NCBI GenBank assembly: GCA_014728215.1
Contig: WJLZ01000185.1
Span: 62,001-126,000 of the forward strand
DNA length: 64,000 bases
Direction: 5' to 3'
Origin: Chitinivibrionales bacterium
Lineage (GTDB): Bacteria; Fibrobacterota; Chitinivibrionia; Chitinivibrionales; WJKA01
Positions 35,823 through 44,386 of the stretch are shown here, one piece after another. The notes below the pieces were generated by a model. That model worked only from the letters and a program-made list of their open reading frames with translations, had not been told where the DNA came from and did not search any database. A program made the translations under genes and the position numbers. Numbering within the stretch: position 1 is the first letter of the stretch; each line of letters begins with the position of its first letter.

Positions 35823-36764
35823 TCAGGTTTCCGTCTTTTTCAACGCAGCAATCACATTTTCATCCCGCAGACGTTCTAAAGCCCGATCACGCAACTGCCG
35901 TACCCGTTCACGGGTCAGACTCAGCTTTCTGCCGATCTCATCAAGCGTAAAGGTTACATCATAGCCGAAACCATAATACATGCATAAAATCTCACGCTCC
36001 CGTAAGGGCAGAACATGCAGGATACCGGCGATTCTATCAAATTTCGATTCCCGCTCGATCACCTCATCGGGAGATTCCGATTCATTGTCGGTGATCAAAT
36101 CGATATACTGGCGGCTCTGATTTGTAGCAACAGGAGAATTCAACGACAGGGTCTTGTCCAGAAGACGCAAGCTTTCGGCTACACTATCTTCTTTTGCACC
36201 AAGCGATTCTGCTATTTCCTTTCGGCTTGGTGGACGGCCAAGCTTCTGCTGCAGTCGGGTGCGTTCCCGGTCGACATTCTGTATCTGTCCCACTTTATTG
36301 ACCGGCAGTTTTACCGCGCGCGAATGATCGGCGAGAGCTTTTAAAATCGACTGCCTGATCCACCATACTGCATAGGAGATAAAACGGAAATTCTTGGTGT
36401 CGTCAAATTTATATGCAGCCTTGATAAGCCCCAGATTACCTTCATTAATCAAATCTGCAAGGGGCAACCCCTGATGTTCATAGGTACGAGCGACACTCAC
36501 GACAAATCGTAAATTTGATTTTATCAATTTAGCCAATGCAGCTTTATCATCACGCTTGATACGCCGCCCCAACTCCGCTTCTTCGGCTGTAGCAAGCGGC
36601 TTGTACTTCGCTATCTCACTTAAATAAATCAGAATCGAATCGTCATCGACGATCGGCATCTTGCTTGCCAGTTTTTCTCCTTTTTTCACTTCTCTTTCCC
36701 CTCTTTTACTCTTTCCGGTTCCAGCAACATTTGAAAGGAAATAATCCGAATTGCTGCCGCTCAC
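35823..36764 (-). CDS. RNA polymerase sigma-70 family factor (RpoD/RpoS-like)
   Basis: The 313-aa sigma factor has regions 1.2 to 4. Region 1.2 reads DSILIYLSEIAKYKPLATAEE, region 2 has NLRFVVSVARTYEHQGLPLADLINEGNLGLIKA with the -10-reading FRFISYAVWWIRQSI, region 3 starts SRAVKLPVNK, and region 4 ends with FTLDEIGRKLSLTRERVRQLRDRAL. Region 1.1 and the large non-conserved insert of primary RpoD are absent, so it is an alternative group 2-like factor. The start is unsure; a GTG 75 bases downstream has AGGGG before it. Confidence 0.9.
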   Translation of the reverse strand: MSGSNSDYFLSNVAGTGKSKRGEREVKKGEKLASKMPIVDDDSILIYLSEIAKYKPLATAEEAELGRRIKRDDKAALAKLIKSNLRFVVSVARTYEHQGLPLADLINEGNLGLIKAAYKFDDTKNFRFISYAVWWIRQSILKALADHSRAVKLPVNKVGQIQNVDRERTRLQQKLGRPPSRKEIAESLGAKEDSVAESLRLLDKTLSLNSPVATNQSRQYIDLITDNESESPDEVIERESKFDRIAGILHVLPLREREILCMYYGFGYDVTFTLDEIGRKLSLTRERVRQLRDRALERLRDENVIAALKKTET

Positions 36765-36942
36765 AGAAAAACTTGGTTATAAGAATTATAACTTGCCTTT
36801 GAAGCATTTCATAATACACTACTTACACTTGTTTCCTTGAGGGTAATACGATGTAGCACGGTCATTTATTACATATATATTAGAAAGAAACGTATCTCAA
36901 AACCCTGCAAGAAAAGATTCCGTTTTTTAATCCTTTCCGGTT

Positions 36943-36956
36943 GGCATGCAAGTTGC
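36943..36956 (+). promoter_or_regulatory. Sigma-54 type promoter for six-BON protein
   Basis: TTGGCATGCAAGTTGCAC matches TGGCA-N6-TTGC exactly. The leader is about 45 bases. Confidence 0.76.
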
Positions 36957-37012
36957 ACCTCTTTAGAGCAAAGTTGTTGTACCTTTAACCTTCGTAGTGA
37001 AAGGAGACGCTT

Positions 37013-38551
37013 ATGCGTTTGAATAAAAGCTTATCTTTGCTTTTTTTCTCATCTATAGGATCGTGCAGACTCACTCTCCATTTAACCGTACTGATCGGTA
37101 TTATTACGGTCGCCTCTGCAGTACAGGCTGCACCGCAAAAAAAGGAGATTGAAGACAGCAAAATAACACAGGCAATTGAACAGGCATTGAGACGTGACGA
37201 TGCGGTGTCATCACACCTGATCAGCGTGGTAACAACAGACGGCATTGTAACGCTTGATGGTTCTGTGAGCAATATTCTTGAAAAAAACCGTGCAGAAGCT
37301 ATGGCAGGCACGTTCAAAGGAGTGAGAAGTATTGTTAACCGTATCGATGTGCTTCCGGTGATGAGGAGCGAAACGCAGATACGTACTGATGTTCTCAGCG
37401 CTCTTGCAGCCGATCCTGCTACCGAATCCTTCGAAATTGATGTTGATGTCGATGCCGGCACAATAACACTAAAGGGCAACGTTGATTCTTATGCAGAAAA
37501 ATCTCTGGCATCAAAGGTCATTAAAGGTGTCAAAGGGGTTAAGAACATAGAAAACAAAATAGAGGTCGCCTTCAAGGATGGCAGATCGGACCATGAAATT
37601 CAAGAAGAAATCGAACGGCGCCTCGAATTCGATCCATATATTCCGGCATCACTGATAACGGTCGATGTTCTTGAGGGCGAAGTAACGTTAAAAGGAACCG
37701 TAGGAACGGCCAGGGTTAAAACACTGGCTTATAATAAGGCCTGGGTTGCTGGAGTGGAAGATGTCGATCACAGCAAGCTTTCCGTCGACTGGTGGGCTGC
37801 AGCAGAATTAAAACGGAAAGATCCTACTCCTGAAGTAACCGATAGTACGATTAAAGCTGCAGTTAAAGATGCTCTCCGGTATGATCCCCGGACAGCCTCC
37901 TTTAATATAAACGTGAAAGTTGATAATGGCACTGTTTATCTGAACGGGAAAGTAGAAAACTATGAAGCCAAACGGGCAGCGGAACAGAACGCCCGTAATA
38001 CGGTTGGTGTTAATGAGGTCGACAATTATTTATTCGTCAAAGTTGTTTCTCCGACAGATAAAGAGGTTAAAAGTGAAGTCCTTGCGGCACTTGCCCGTGA
38101 TCCGGTTCTCGAACGGCATGAAATCAGGCCGGTAGTGCGGAACAAAAAGGTATACCTTTACGGTGAAGTAGACAGCTATTATGAAAAAGTACATGCCGAA
38201 AATGTCGTTTCCCGCGTAAACGGTGTGGCTGCAATTCAAAATACGCTGAATGTTCCCAAGGGTTGGACATGGGAAAGCGATCAGGCTATCATGCAAAATA
38301 TAAAAGATGAATTTTTCTGGAATGGAAACGTCGATCGAAAAGACATCGATGTCAGCGTAGAAGACGGCATAGCGACACTCAAAGGTAAGGTGGATAATTG
38401 GTCTGAATATCATGCGGCTATTACCAATGCCTTTGATGCCGGCGCTCGAACCGTAGAGAGTGAACTGGATATTGCCGGAAAAAATATAGTCGACAATTCG
38501 ACCTTCTATTTCGACTATTATTACTATAATCCTGATATGGGAATGTACTAA
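37013..38551 (+). CDS. Periplasmic six-BON-domain protein
   Basis: The 512-aa exported protein has a signal peptide (about 1-42, core LTVLIGIITVASA then VQAA). Six BON domains follow at about residues 45-113, 117-188, 194-262, 278-348, 352-420 and 424-496, each with the V-x-V-x-x-G-x-V-x-L-x-G strand pair. The end is Tyr-rich (FYFDYYYYNPDMGMY). OsmY-type BON proteins have two domains and act on membranes or as periplasmic chaperones; six is long. AAAGGAG lies seven bases before the ATG. Confidence 0.92.
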   Translation: MRLNKSLSLLFFSSIGSCRLTLHLTVLIGIITVASAVQAAPQKKEIEDSKITQAIEQALRRDDAVSSHLISVVTTDGIVTLDGSVSNILEKNRAEAMAGTFKGVRSIVNRIDVLPVMRSETQIRTDVLSALAADPATESFEIDVDVDAGTITLKGNVDSYAEKSLASKVIKGVKGVKNIENKIEVAFKDGRSDHEIQEEIERRLEFDPYIPASLITVDVLEGEVTLKGTVGTARVKTLAYNKAWVAGVEDVDHSKLSVDWWAAAELKRKDPTPEVTDSTIKAAVKDALRYDPRTASFNINVKVDNGTVYLNGKVENYEAKRAAEQNARNTVGVNEVDNYLFVKVVSPTDKEVKSEVLAALARDPVLERHEIRPVVRNKKVYLYGEVDSYYEKVHAENVVSRVNGVAAIQNTLNVPKGWTWESDQAIMQNIKDEFFWNGNVDRKDIDVSVEDGIATLKGKVDNWSEYHAAITNAFDAGARTVESELDIAGKNIVDNSTFYFDYYYYNPDMGMY

Positions 38552-38577
38552 CCTGATATTCGGTACAATAGAGCCCC

Positions 38578-38610
38578 GGCAGGTGCGCATCGCCCCCGAG
38601 CGCACCTGCC
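38578..38610. terminator. GC-rich hairpin after six-BON gene
   Basis: GGCAGGTGCGC and GCGCACCTGCC form a perfect 11-bp stem with an 11-base loop. No T-run follows, so it may stabilise the message end or act with another factor rather than terminate alone. Confidence 0.55.
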
Positions 38611-38745
38611 GCATAATTCAATATATCCGACCGATTTTCCCACAAATGAAAAGGTGTTTTGCGTTTTTGCGAAAACATGGAACATATTATAATTGTCGGC
38701 AAGAAGTATAATAACCAAAATTATTAAATACCGCAGGGTGATACT

Positions 38746-39552
38746 ATGCTTGCTATAGCTTCGTTACTCGTCATTCTGGCCTTATCCCTGCTGATAACCC
38801 GGGTTGCAACAAGTGCGTTATCACATACCGGTCTATCCAAGGAATCGGCCCGTTTTCAAGCGCGTTCTGCCTTTACCGGTGTTGGATTCACGACCAATGA
38901 GTCCGAAAGCGTCGTCAATCACCCGCTTCGGCGGCGCATACTCATGACCCTGATGCTTCTGGGCAATGCCGGAATTGTAACATCCGTATCTTCACTTATG
39001 CTGGGCTTGATCAAACCTCAGGGAGATGGCCTCGTTGTTCGTCTTCTTGTCCTGTTTGCCGGAATTGTGGCTTTAATGATAATTGCACGGAGCAAATGGA
39101 TAGATAAGCACCTTTCGAGGGTTATCGACGCCGCCTTAAAACGCTACAGCAAAATGGACATCAAAGATTATGCAAGTATTTTGCACCTTGCATCAGGTTA
39201 CACCATTTCAGAGCTTAAAATCGAGAAAAAGGACTGGCTTGCCAATCGTACGCTCGCAGAATCACAAATGAAAGATGAAGGCGTTAATGTATTGGGTATT
39301 CAACGCAAAAACGGTCCCTATATCGGTACCCTGGAAGCCGATACTCTTATCAAACCCGATGATACACTCATTCTTTATGGAAGACAGGGCTTGCTGAAAA
39401 ATCTTGATAGACGAGGTAAAGGTATTCATGGTGATATCGAACACAATAAAGCGGTAGCCGACCAAAAAGCCGAAGCCGAAAAGGCACGGAGTGCCGATGA
39501 AACTAATTTACATAAGAAAAGTGACGATGAAAGCGCAAAGCAACAAATATAA
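38746..39552 (+). CDS. Membrane protein with TrkA-C domain
   Basis: The 268-aa protein has three hydrophobic segments (about residues 2-24, 64-90 and 97-113) around a cytoplasmic part with FTGVGFTTNESE, which resembles a piece of a cation-channel pore region. A TrkA-C (RCK_C) domain lies at about 150-225 with GVNVLGIQRKNGPYIG and KPDDTLILYGR; this domain binds nucleotides or ions in K+ transport gating. A charged, Ala/Lys-rich tail follows. It is probably a regulator of ion flux. No sigma-54 type promoter was found directly in front. Confidence 0.75.
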   Translation: MLAIASLLVILALSLLITRVATSALSHTGLSKESARFQARSAFTGVGFTTNESESVVNHPLRRRILMTLMLLGNAGIVTSVSSLMLGLIKPQGDGLVVRLLVLFAGIVALMIIARSKWIDKHLSRVIDAALKRYSKMDIKDYASILHLASGYTISELKIEKKDWLANRTLAESQMKDEGVNVLGIQRKNGPYIGTLEADTLIKPDDTLILYGRQGLLKNLDRRGKGIHGDIEHNKAVADQKAEAEKARSADETNLHKKSDDESAKQQI

Positions 39553-39555
39553 AAT

Positions 39556-39569
39556 GGCCTGATTTTTGC
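39556..39569 (+). promoter_or_regulatory. Sigma-54 type promoter for the NtrC-type activator
   Basis: ATGGCCTGATTTTTGCGT has TGGCC for TGGCA and a perfect TTGC. It starts four bases after the stop of the TrkA-C gene and gives a leader of about 150 bases. Confidence 0.58.
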
Positions 39570-39729
39570 GTAATAATAATTTTGCTGCGCTGCTCGTCAT
39601 GTTTTGCACAATGTTTCTTTATTGATTTATCTTATCTATACTATGTTTAAGACTTAAATACCGGCAATTCCGGCGATTCCATAGAAGCAGCAATACGATG
39701 AACCACTCTGGGAGGACTAATAATATTCT

Positions 39730-41052
39730 ATGATACGCAAAAACCCTCGCCTGCTTATTGTTGAAGACGATGAATCTGCACAATTCGGCTATCAGCGTTA
39801 CTTATCGAAGGTTGGCTATGAACCGCAGGCAGTTTCGACGCTTAAAGAAGCGAGAGATATTGTTGCTCAAAAAACATTTGATGCCATTTTACTCGACCTG
39901 AAGCTTCCCGACGGTAACGCGCTGCAGTGGATACCGCAGATCAAAAACACCTATCCGGGTGTTCCGGTTCTGGTGCTAACCGGGCTCGGTGATATTCCTA
40001 CCGCGGTCCAGGCCACCAAAAGCGGGGCGGATTATTTTCTTACCAAACCTATCGATATGGATGAACTCAAGGCAAACATCACCAAAAGCCTTGAATATCA
40101 TGCCTTGCGCAGAAAAAATCTCGTAAATCAACGTCTGAAACGAAAAAATGAGCCATTTTTCGGTAACAGTGACGCTGTTAGCAAGCTTCTCAGGTATGCG
40201 GAAGTTGCAGCGGCAAACGAAACGGTCATTCTGATTCAAGGAGAAACCGGTTCAGGAAAAGGTGTGCTTGCGCGCTGGATCCACGATTATGGTCAGCGGG
40301 AATCGGAAGCATTCGTTGAACTGAACTGTTCCAGCCTGAAAGGTGAATTGCTTCGAAGCGAGCTTTTCGGACATGTTAAAGGATCATTTACCTCTGCAAT
40401 AAAAGACCGCGAGGGTCTTGTTGAAGTTGCTGACGGTGGTACGCTTTTTCTCGATGAAATCGGCGATATGGATATGGAAGTACAGGCTCAGTTGCTGAAG
40501 ACAATCGAAGAAAGATCTTTCCGCCGAATTGGTGAGAATAAGCTACGCACCAGTGATTTCCGGCTTATCTGTGCCTCAAACAGAAACCTTCGTCAAAAAA
40601 TAGAGGAAGGGGAATTTCGTAAGGATCTCTATTATCGGATATGCGTTTTCCCGATTTCGGTGCCCTCACTCAGCGAACGCAAAGAGGACATTCCCGGTTT
40701 GTCGGAGCACCTTCTGGCCGAATTCGGATATTCTCATTTACCCCTTGCGCCCGATGTAATCGAACTGCTGAAACGGTATTCCTGGCCGGGCAATGTGCGG
40801 GAACTCCGCAATATGCTCGAAAGGGCCATGCTGCTGGCGAGTGGTGAAAATATTGCCACCAGCCATTTTCCCGGCATGGACGCCAACGTACCTGTTGTGG
40901 AAAGTAATAATGAGAACCTGAGTCTTGATGATATTGTAAAACACCATGTGGTAAAGGTACTTCAGTCGTGCAATGGCGATAAAAACCAGGCGTGTAAAAT
41001 CCTTGGTATTTCCTTATCTTCACTCTATCGCCGCTTAGGAAAGATCAATTAG
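39730..41052 (+). CDS. NtrC-family sigma-54 activator, receiver-AAA+-Fis HTH
   Basis: The 440-aa response regulator has a receiver domain (1-120) with Asp56 as phosphate acceptor and Lys106. The AAA+ domain (about 142-365) has Walker A GETGSGKG (171-178) and Walker B TLFLDEIGD. The sigma-54 contact loop is GSFTSA (218-223) instead of GAFTGA; the key Phe and Thr remain. A Fis-type HTH follows (KNQACKILGISLSSLYRRL). It is the obvious candidate to run the many sigma-54 promoters around it, including its own. No rpoN is in the window. The nearest kinase gene is 3 kb downstream. Confidence 0.93.
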   Translation: MIRKNPRLLIVEDDESAQFGYQRYLSKVGYEPQAVSTLKEARDIVAQKTFDAILLDLKLPDGNALQWIPQIKNTYPGVPVLVLTGLGDIPTAVQATKSGADYFLTKPIDMDELKANITKSLEYHALRRKNLVNQRLKRKNEPFFGNSDAVSKLLRYAEVAAANETVILIQGETGSGKGVLARWIHDYGQRESEAFVELNCSSLKGELLRSELFGHVKGSFTSAIKDREGLVEVADGGTLFLDEIGDMDMEVQAQLLKTIEERSFRRIGENKLRTSDFRLICASNRNLRQKIEEGEFRKDLYYRICVFPISVPSLSERKEDIPGLSEHLLAEFGYSHLPLAPDVIELLKRYSWPGNVRELRNMLERAMLLASGENIATSHFPGMDANVPVVESNNENLSLDDIVKHHVVKVLQSCNGDKNQACKILGISLSSLYRRLGKIN

Positions 41053-41149
41053 AGCCGCATTAAAAAATGTGCCGGGCTTGTATATAATTAACCGGGCAGT
41101 TGTTTCTGCCTTGCAGGCTTCGGAGTTTGATCCCCCGTATTTAGCACAT

Positions 41150-41168
41150 TTGCAAAATCACTTCGCAT
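41150..41168 (+). promoter_or_regulatory. Candidate activator-binding element, copy D (weak)
   Basis: TTGCAAAATCACTTCGCAT shares CAAAA and TTCGCAT with the other copies but has about six differences. It lies 50 bases upstream of the -24 box. Confidence 0.3.
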
Positions 41169-41217
41169 GTATGCAAAGAACGTGTACCGCAGAAGCGTTT
41201 ATAGCAACATTTTCATT

Positions 41218-41231
41218 GGCATAATGTTAGC
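41218..41231 (+). promoter_or_regulatory. Possible sigma-54 promoter for receiver/EI-like unit
   Basis: TTGGCATAATGTTAGCTA has perfect TGGCA but TAGC at -12. The spacing is correct. It is nearly 280 bases before the gene. Confidence 0.42.
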
Positions 41232-41296
41232 TATATTATAGAGATAGACAAAAATACGCAGGGCGTGTATTTTTTCCGATTCTCTTCGGGATTTCT

Positions 41297-41311
41297 ATGG
41301 ACAGTGTCCAT
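41297..41311. promoter_or_regulatory. Palindrome in leader of receiver gene
   Basis: ATGGACAGTGTCCAT is a 7-bp perfect inverted repeat around one base, of the kind used as a dimeric operator or RNA hairpin. Its role is unknown. Confidence 0.35.
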
Positions 41312-41509
41312 TGATTGTTCCTGTCCTGAACTTCTAATCTCAACTTTCAGAGTTTGAAATTCAGGGGTGGAACCAAATCAAAGCAGACAGATCCCGAACA
41401 GACAATTGTTAATTGGTTTAGGATAGTTACAAAATCACTATACCGGTGTTATAGAGAACTTTATTGACAAAGGGATTTTGTTTTAGGTTATATACAAAGG
41501 ATCGATTTC

Positions 41510-41887
41510 ATGGCTCCAATAAAACGTATTTTAATTGCCGATGATGATGAGGCGTTACTTTTCGCTTTTCAACGATTATTCAGTGGAAGCGAATTTCGTA
41601 TCGATGCGGCTGAATCGGTGGCTCATGCGCGAAAATTAATCGAAAAACATCCCTACGCACTGGTAATAAGCGATTTGCAGTTTGGTGATGAAGGTGGTGA
41701 AACGGGGGCTGATATTATTGCTTATGCGCTCCGTTTTAATCCTGATACAAAAACAATACTCTGGACCGCTTATGGTGATGCAACCATAAAAAAGAGCCTC
41801 AGTAATGTTAAACCAGACCGCGTACTCTCCAAACCGGTCCCATCGGAAATAATACGCGATATGATGAAAGAGATGGGGCTGCTGTAA
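41510..41887 (+). CDS. Stand-alone receiver domain protein
   Basis: The 125-aa CheY-like protein has a complete phosphorylation site: acid pocket DDDE (11-14), Asp55 in LVISDLQFG, Thr86 in LWTAYGD and Lys108-Pro. It has no output domain, so it must act by protein contact or in a phosphorelay. AAAGGAT precedes the ATG. It is 38 bases ahead of the enzyme I-like gene. Confidence 0.9.
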   Translation: MAPIKRILIADDDEALLFAFQRLFSGSEFRIDAAESVAHARKLIEKHPYALVISDLQFGDEGGETGADIIAYALRFNPDTKTILWTAYGDATIKKSLSNVKPDRVLSKPVPSEIIRDMMKEMGLL

Positions 41888-41925
41888 TCAGCTTCACATG
41901 AACCAGACAACTATGAAAATTCACA

Positions 41926-43569
41926 ATGACAATCACCAGCGATACGCAAAGCAGAATTATTCGCAAGCAAGGGATTGCTATTGCCGGAGGTATTGCCTCG
42001 GGCAAATGCTGGCTCATATCCCGTCCGCTGCACCCGCTAAGTGAACGACGGACCGTTCCGCGGCGCTTTCATGAAAGGGAAGAGAGCAAGATCCGACACG
42101 CGCTTCAAATCATGAGCTTCGTAATGGAGCATGCTATTGAAGAAGTGCGCAAGCGAGCGAATAAGGAACATGTCCGCATGTTTGTGGTCCTTAAAGCAAT
42201 GGTCCACGATCCCATGCTGTTAAAGTCCATTGTCGATGTTATCAGAAAGAAAAATTATTCAGCCTATGCGGCGGTGCAGGAAGTTTTTCGGGATTTCAGA
42301 AAACAGCTTCAGGACAGCAACCTGGCCCTTATTCGTGAACGGGCAAACGATCTGGTCGAGATTGAAGAAGGGCTTCTGGATGCACTGGTTAATCCGCTCT
42401 CACTTGTCAGAGACAATCATGACCGTCACGGCATTGCCGGCCGAATTGTTTTGACCCGTATCCTTACTCCCCGCTTTGTTCTTGAAATGAGGGGCAGAAA
42501 TATCAGAGGGATAATCGCCCAGATCGGTGGCCCGACTTCTCATGCGGCAATACTGTGCAGAACACTCATGATCCCCTGTGTCAGCGGAATAGCAGGGGTA
42601 TACATCAAAGATTTCGGGGCGATGCACTCAGCAATAAACGGCGCAACCGGAGAAACTCTTTTTTCCGAGCAGGGTAAAGATAATCTGACCGAATATTTTC
42701 ACACCCGCTCCCGCATACATCACATCAGCCAGAAAAGACACTTGCCCGAAATTACACTGTACGCTAATCTGAATATCTCCGATCATGCTTCCCGGGCACT
42801 GGCTGCAGGTGCACAGGGTATCGGCCTCTACCGGACTGAACTGGAATTTCTGGCAGCGGGCAAACTGCTTTCATCACGACAGCAGGAAACATGCTACCGT
42901 AACGTAGTCATGACGATGATGGGCCTTCCGACAACAATCAGGGTCCTCGATGTACGTCGGGACAAGTTTCAACCTATTGTTGAACCTATGAAACGCCCCT
43001 TCCGGCTTGATCTTGAAGGCGCTGCATTTCTCCTTTCTCATCCGGGAATGCTGAGAGCACAGGCCAGAGCGATCGGCAAGGCAGCTCTTATCGGCCCGGT
43101 TCGTCTGCTCTACCCCCTTGTTGAAAATACTCAGCAATTCATCGAGCTCAAGACAATCGTCCATGAGATTATCGATGAGATTGCTCAACTGGAAATACCC
43201 GACGGCGTTATGTTCGAACTAGTGGGAGCCTGCCGGAAAGCACAGGATTTATTTACTGAAGCCGATTTCGGGAGCATCGGCACCAACGATCTGCTTCAGG
43301 ATCTCTTCGGTACCGATAGAGAAACAGCAGTCAAAGCATTGAGCAGCAAACGACAGGTCCTGGAATTCCGCGACCTGATAGAACATGTCTCCAACGCAGC
43401 ACAGAAAGCAGGGAAATCACTGACCGTGTGCGGTGAACTGGCTTCAGATCCCCGCTGGATCCGCCGGTTCGTCGATATGGGCATAACAAAATTCAGCGTA
43501 GATATCCATCAGATAAAAATTCTGAGACCCCTCCTACAACCAGCCCAGGAAAAAGTAACCGTCAAATAA
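41926..43569 (+). CDS. PTS enzyme I-like protein with altered PEP site
   Basis: The 547-aa protein follows enzyme I from end to end: a His domain with GPTSHAAILCR (phospho-His206), and a PEP barrel with GLYRTELEFL, GTNDLLQDLFGTDRE and Cys502 in CGELASD. Two PEP-site blocks deviate: the usual LDIGGDK is LDVRRDK, and the NPFLGxRxIR arginine block is RPFRLDLEGAA. It may have lost or changed PEP use. No HPr or sugar-specific EII is nearby, and no N-terminal GAF domain as in PtsP. It sits behind a receiver gene in one unit, so a signalling role is possible. Confidence 0.82.
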   Translation: MTITSDTQSRIIRKQGIAIAGGIASGKCWLISRPLHPLSERRTVPRRFHEREESKIRHALQIMSFVMEHAIEEVRKRANKEHVRMFVVLKAMVHDPMLLKSIVDVIRKKNYSAYAAVQEVFRDFRKQLQDSNLALIRERANDLVEIEEGLLDALVNPLSLVRDNHDRHGIAGRIVLTRILTPRFVLEMRGRNIRGIIAQIGGPTSHAAILCRTLMIPCVSGIAGVYIKDFGAMHSAINGATGETLFSEQGKDNLTEYFHTRSRIHHISQKRHLPEITLYANLNISDHASRALAAGAQGIGLYRTELEFLAAGKLLSSRQQETCYRNVVMTMMGLPTTIRVLDVRRDKFQPIVEPMKRPFRLDLEGAAFLLSHPGMLRAQARAIGKAALIGPVRLLYPLVENTQQFIELKTIVHEIIDEIAQLEIPDGVMFELVGACRKAQDLFTEADFGSIGTNDLLQDLFGTDRETAVKALSSKRQVLEFRDLIEHVSNAAQKAGKSLTVCGELASDPRWIRRFVDMGITKFSVDIHQIKILRPLLQPAQEKVTVK

Positions 43570-43910
43570 AGCACCGATTTACACTTCTTTACCAATTATG
43601 AAATTTTGATTTGCAAACTTGCCAATTATACGACAATTCCCGGAGATAATAAAAAAATTGATAAAGTACCCCATCCCCGGTGTGTGCCATTAAATGATTG
43701 AATTACTTGGTTTTGCAAAACAACCCATCCCCTCTAAATGCACTACCATTACCGTCGTTTGCCTCATCAGGATTAATGGCACTGTATTTGCATAATATCC
43801 TGACTAAAGATCAGTATTAGAAAAGTATTTTCAGATTTTTATTATTTTATGGTGCTCAGAATTTATCCCATCGCACATCATGCATAGCTTTGAGAAGGAG
43901 GAATACGACG
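43570..43910. other. Intergenic stretch before third receiver gene
   Basis: No gene is seen. It is AT-rich, with a sigma-54 type promoter in its second half. A TTGTCG-like piece (minus strand, about 43628-43636) may be a distant relative of the activator element. Confidence 0.45.
43778..43791 (+). promoter_or_regulatory. Sigma-54 type promoter for receiver gene
   Basis: ATGGCACTGTATTTGCAT matches the consensus TGGCAC-N5-TTGCA in full. The leader is about 110 bases. Confidence 0.77.
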
Positions 43911-44306
43911 ATGGCTCTCTCAAACGGATCAAAGCATTTATTGCTCGTTGATGACGAAGAAGCGATCATATTTGCTTTGACCAGAATTCTTGATCGTCCC
44001 GGAGTAAAAATCGATTCTGCAGGCAGTCTTCATGACGCCGAAAAGTTGCTGCATGAAAATGAATACGATGCTGTAATTGCAGATATGCGGCTTTCAGGTT
44101 CAGGTAATATGGAGGGATTCCAGGTGGTGGATTATACCAGAAAACATCAGGATAATTGTAAAATCCTTGTTATAACTGCCTATGGTGACAATAGTATTCG
44201 AGAGAAAGTTTTTAAACTCGGGGCAGATATTTATCTCGAAAAGCCGGTCTCCCCAAAAAAGATCAGTGATATTCTTGAATCGATAGGAGTTCTCGATAAT
44301 GTCTAG
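43911..44306 (+). CDS. Stand-alone receiver domain protein
   Basis: The 131-aa CheY-like protein has acid pocket VDDEE (13-17), Asp58 in AVIADMRLSG, Thr89 in VITAYGD and Lys111-Pro, so it should be phosphorylatable. AAGGAGG lies upstream of the ATG used; an in-frame ATG seven codons earlier is less likely. It converges with the histidine kinase gene, a plausible partner. Confidence 0.9.
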   Translation: MALSNGSKHLLLVDDEEAIIFALTRILDRPGVKIDSAGSLHDAEKLLHENEYDAVIADMRLSGSGNMEGFQVVDYTRKHQDNCKILVITAYGDNSIREKVFKLGADIYLEKPVSPKKISDILESIGVLDNV

Positions 44307-44386
44307 GGGAGTGTTCTGCCAAACCGCCTGTTACTCACGAGCGATTTCAGACATTCAGCCGGACTTTAAATCCCTGCCTTTATGCG

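Larger units (their letters stand above)
41053..41509. other. Intergenic and long leader before receiver gene
   Basis: No gene is seen. It contains an ATTTCGCAT-like element, a sigma-54 type promoter and a leader of about 270 bases with an odd-centred palindrome. An AT-rich stretch precedes the next ATG. Confidence 0.5.

Noticed and set aside
36765-37012. A small gene between the sigma factor and the six-BON gene
   Set aside because: The short open frame there has no ribosome site and overlaps the sigma-54 type promoter.
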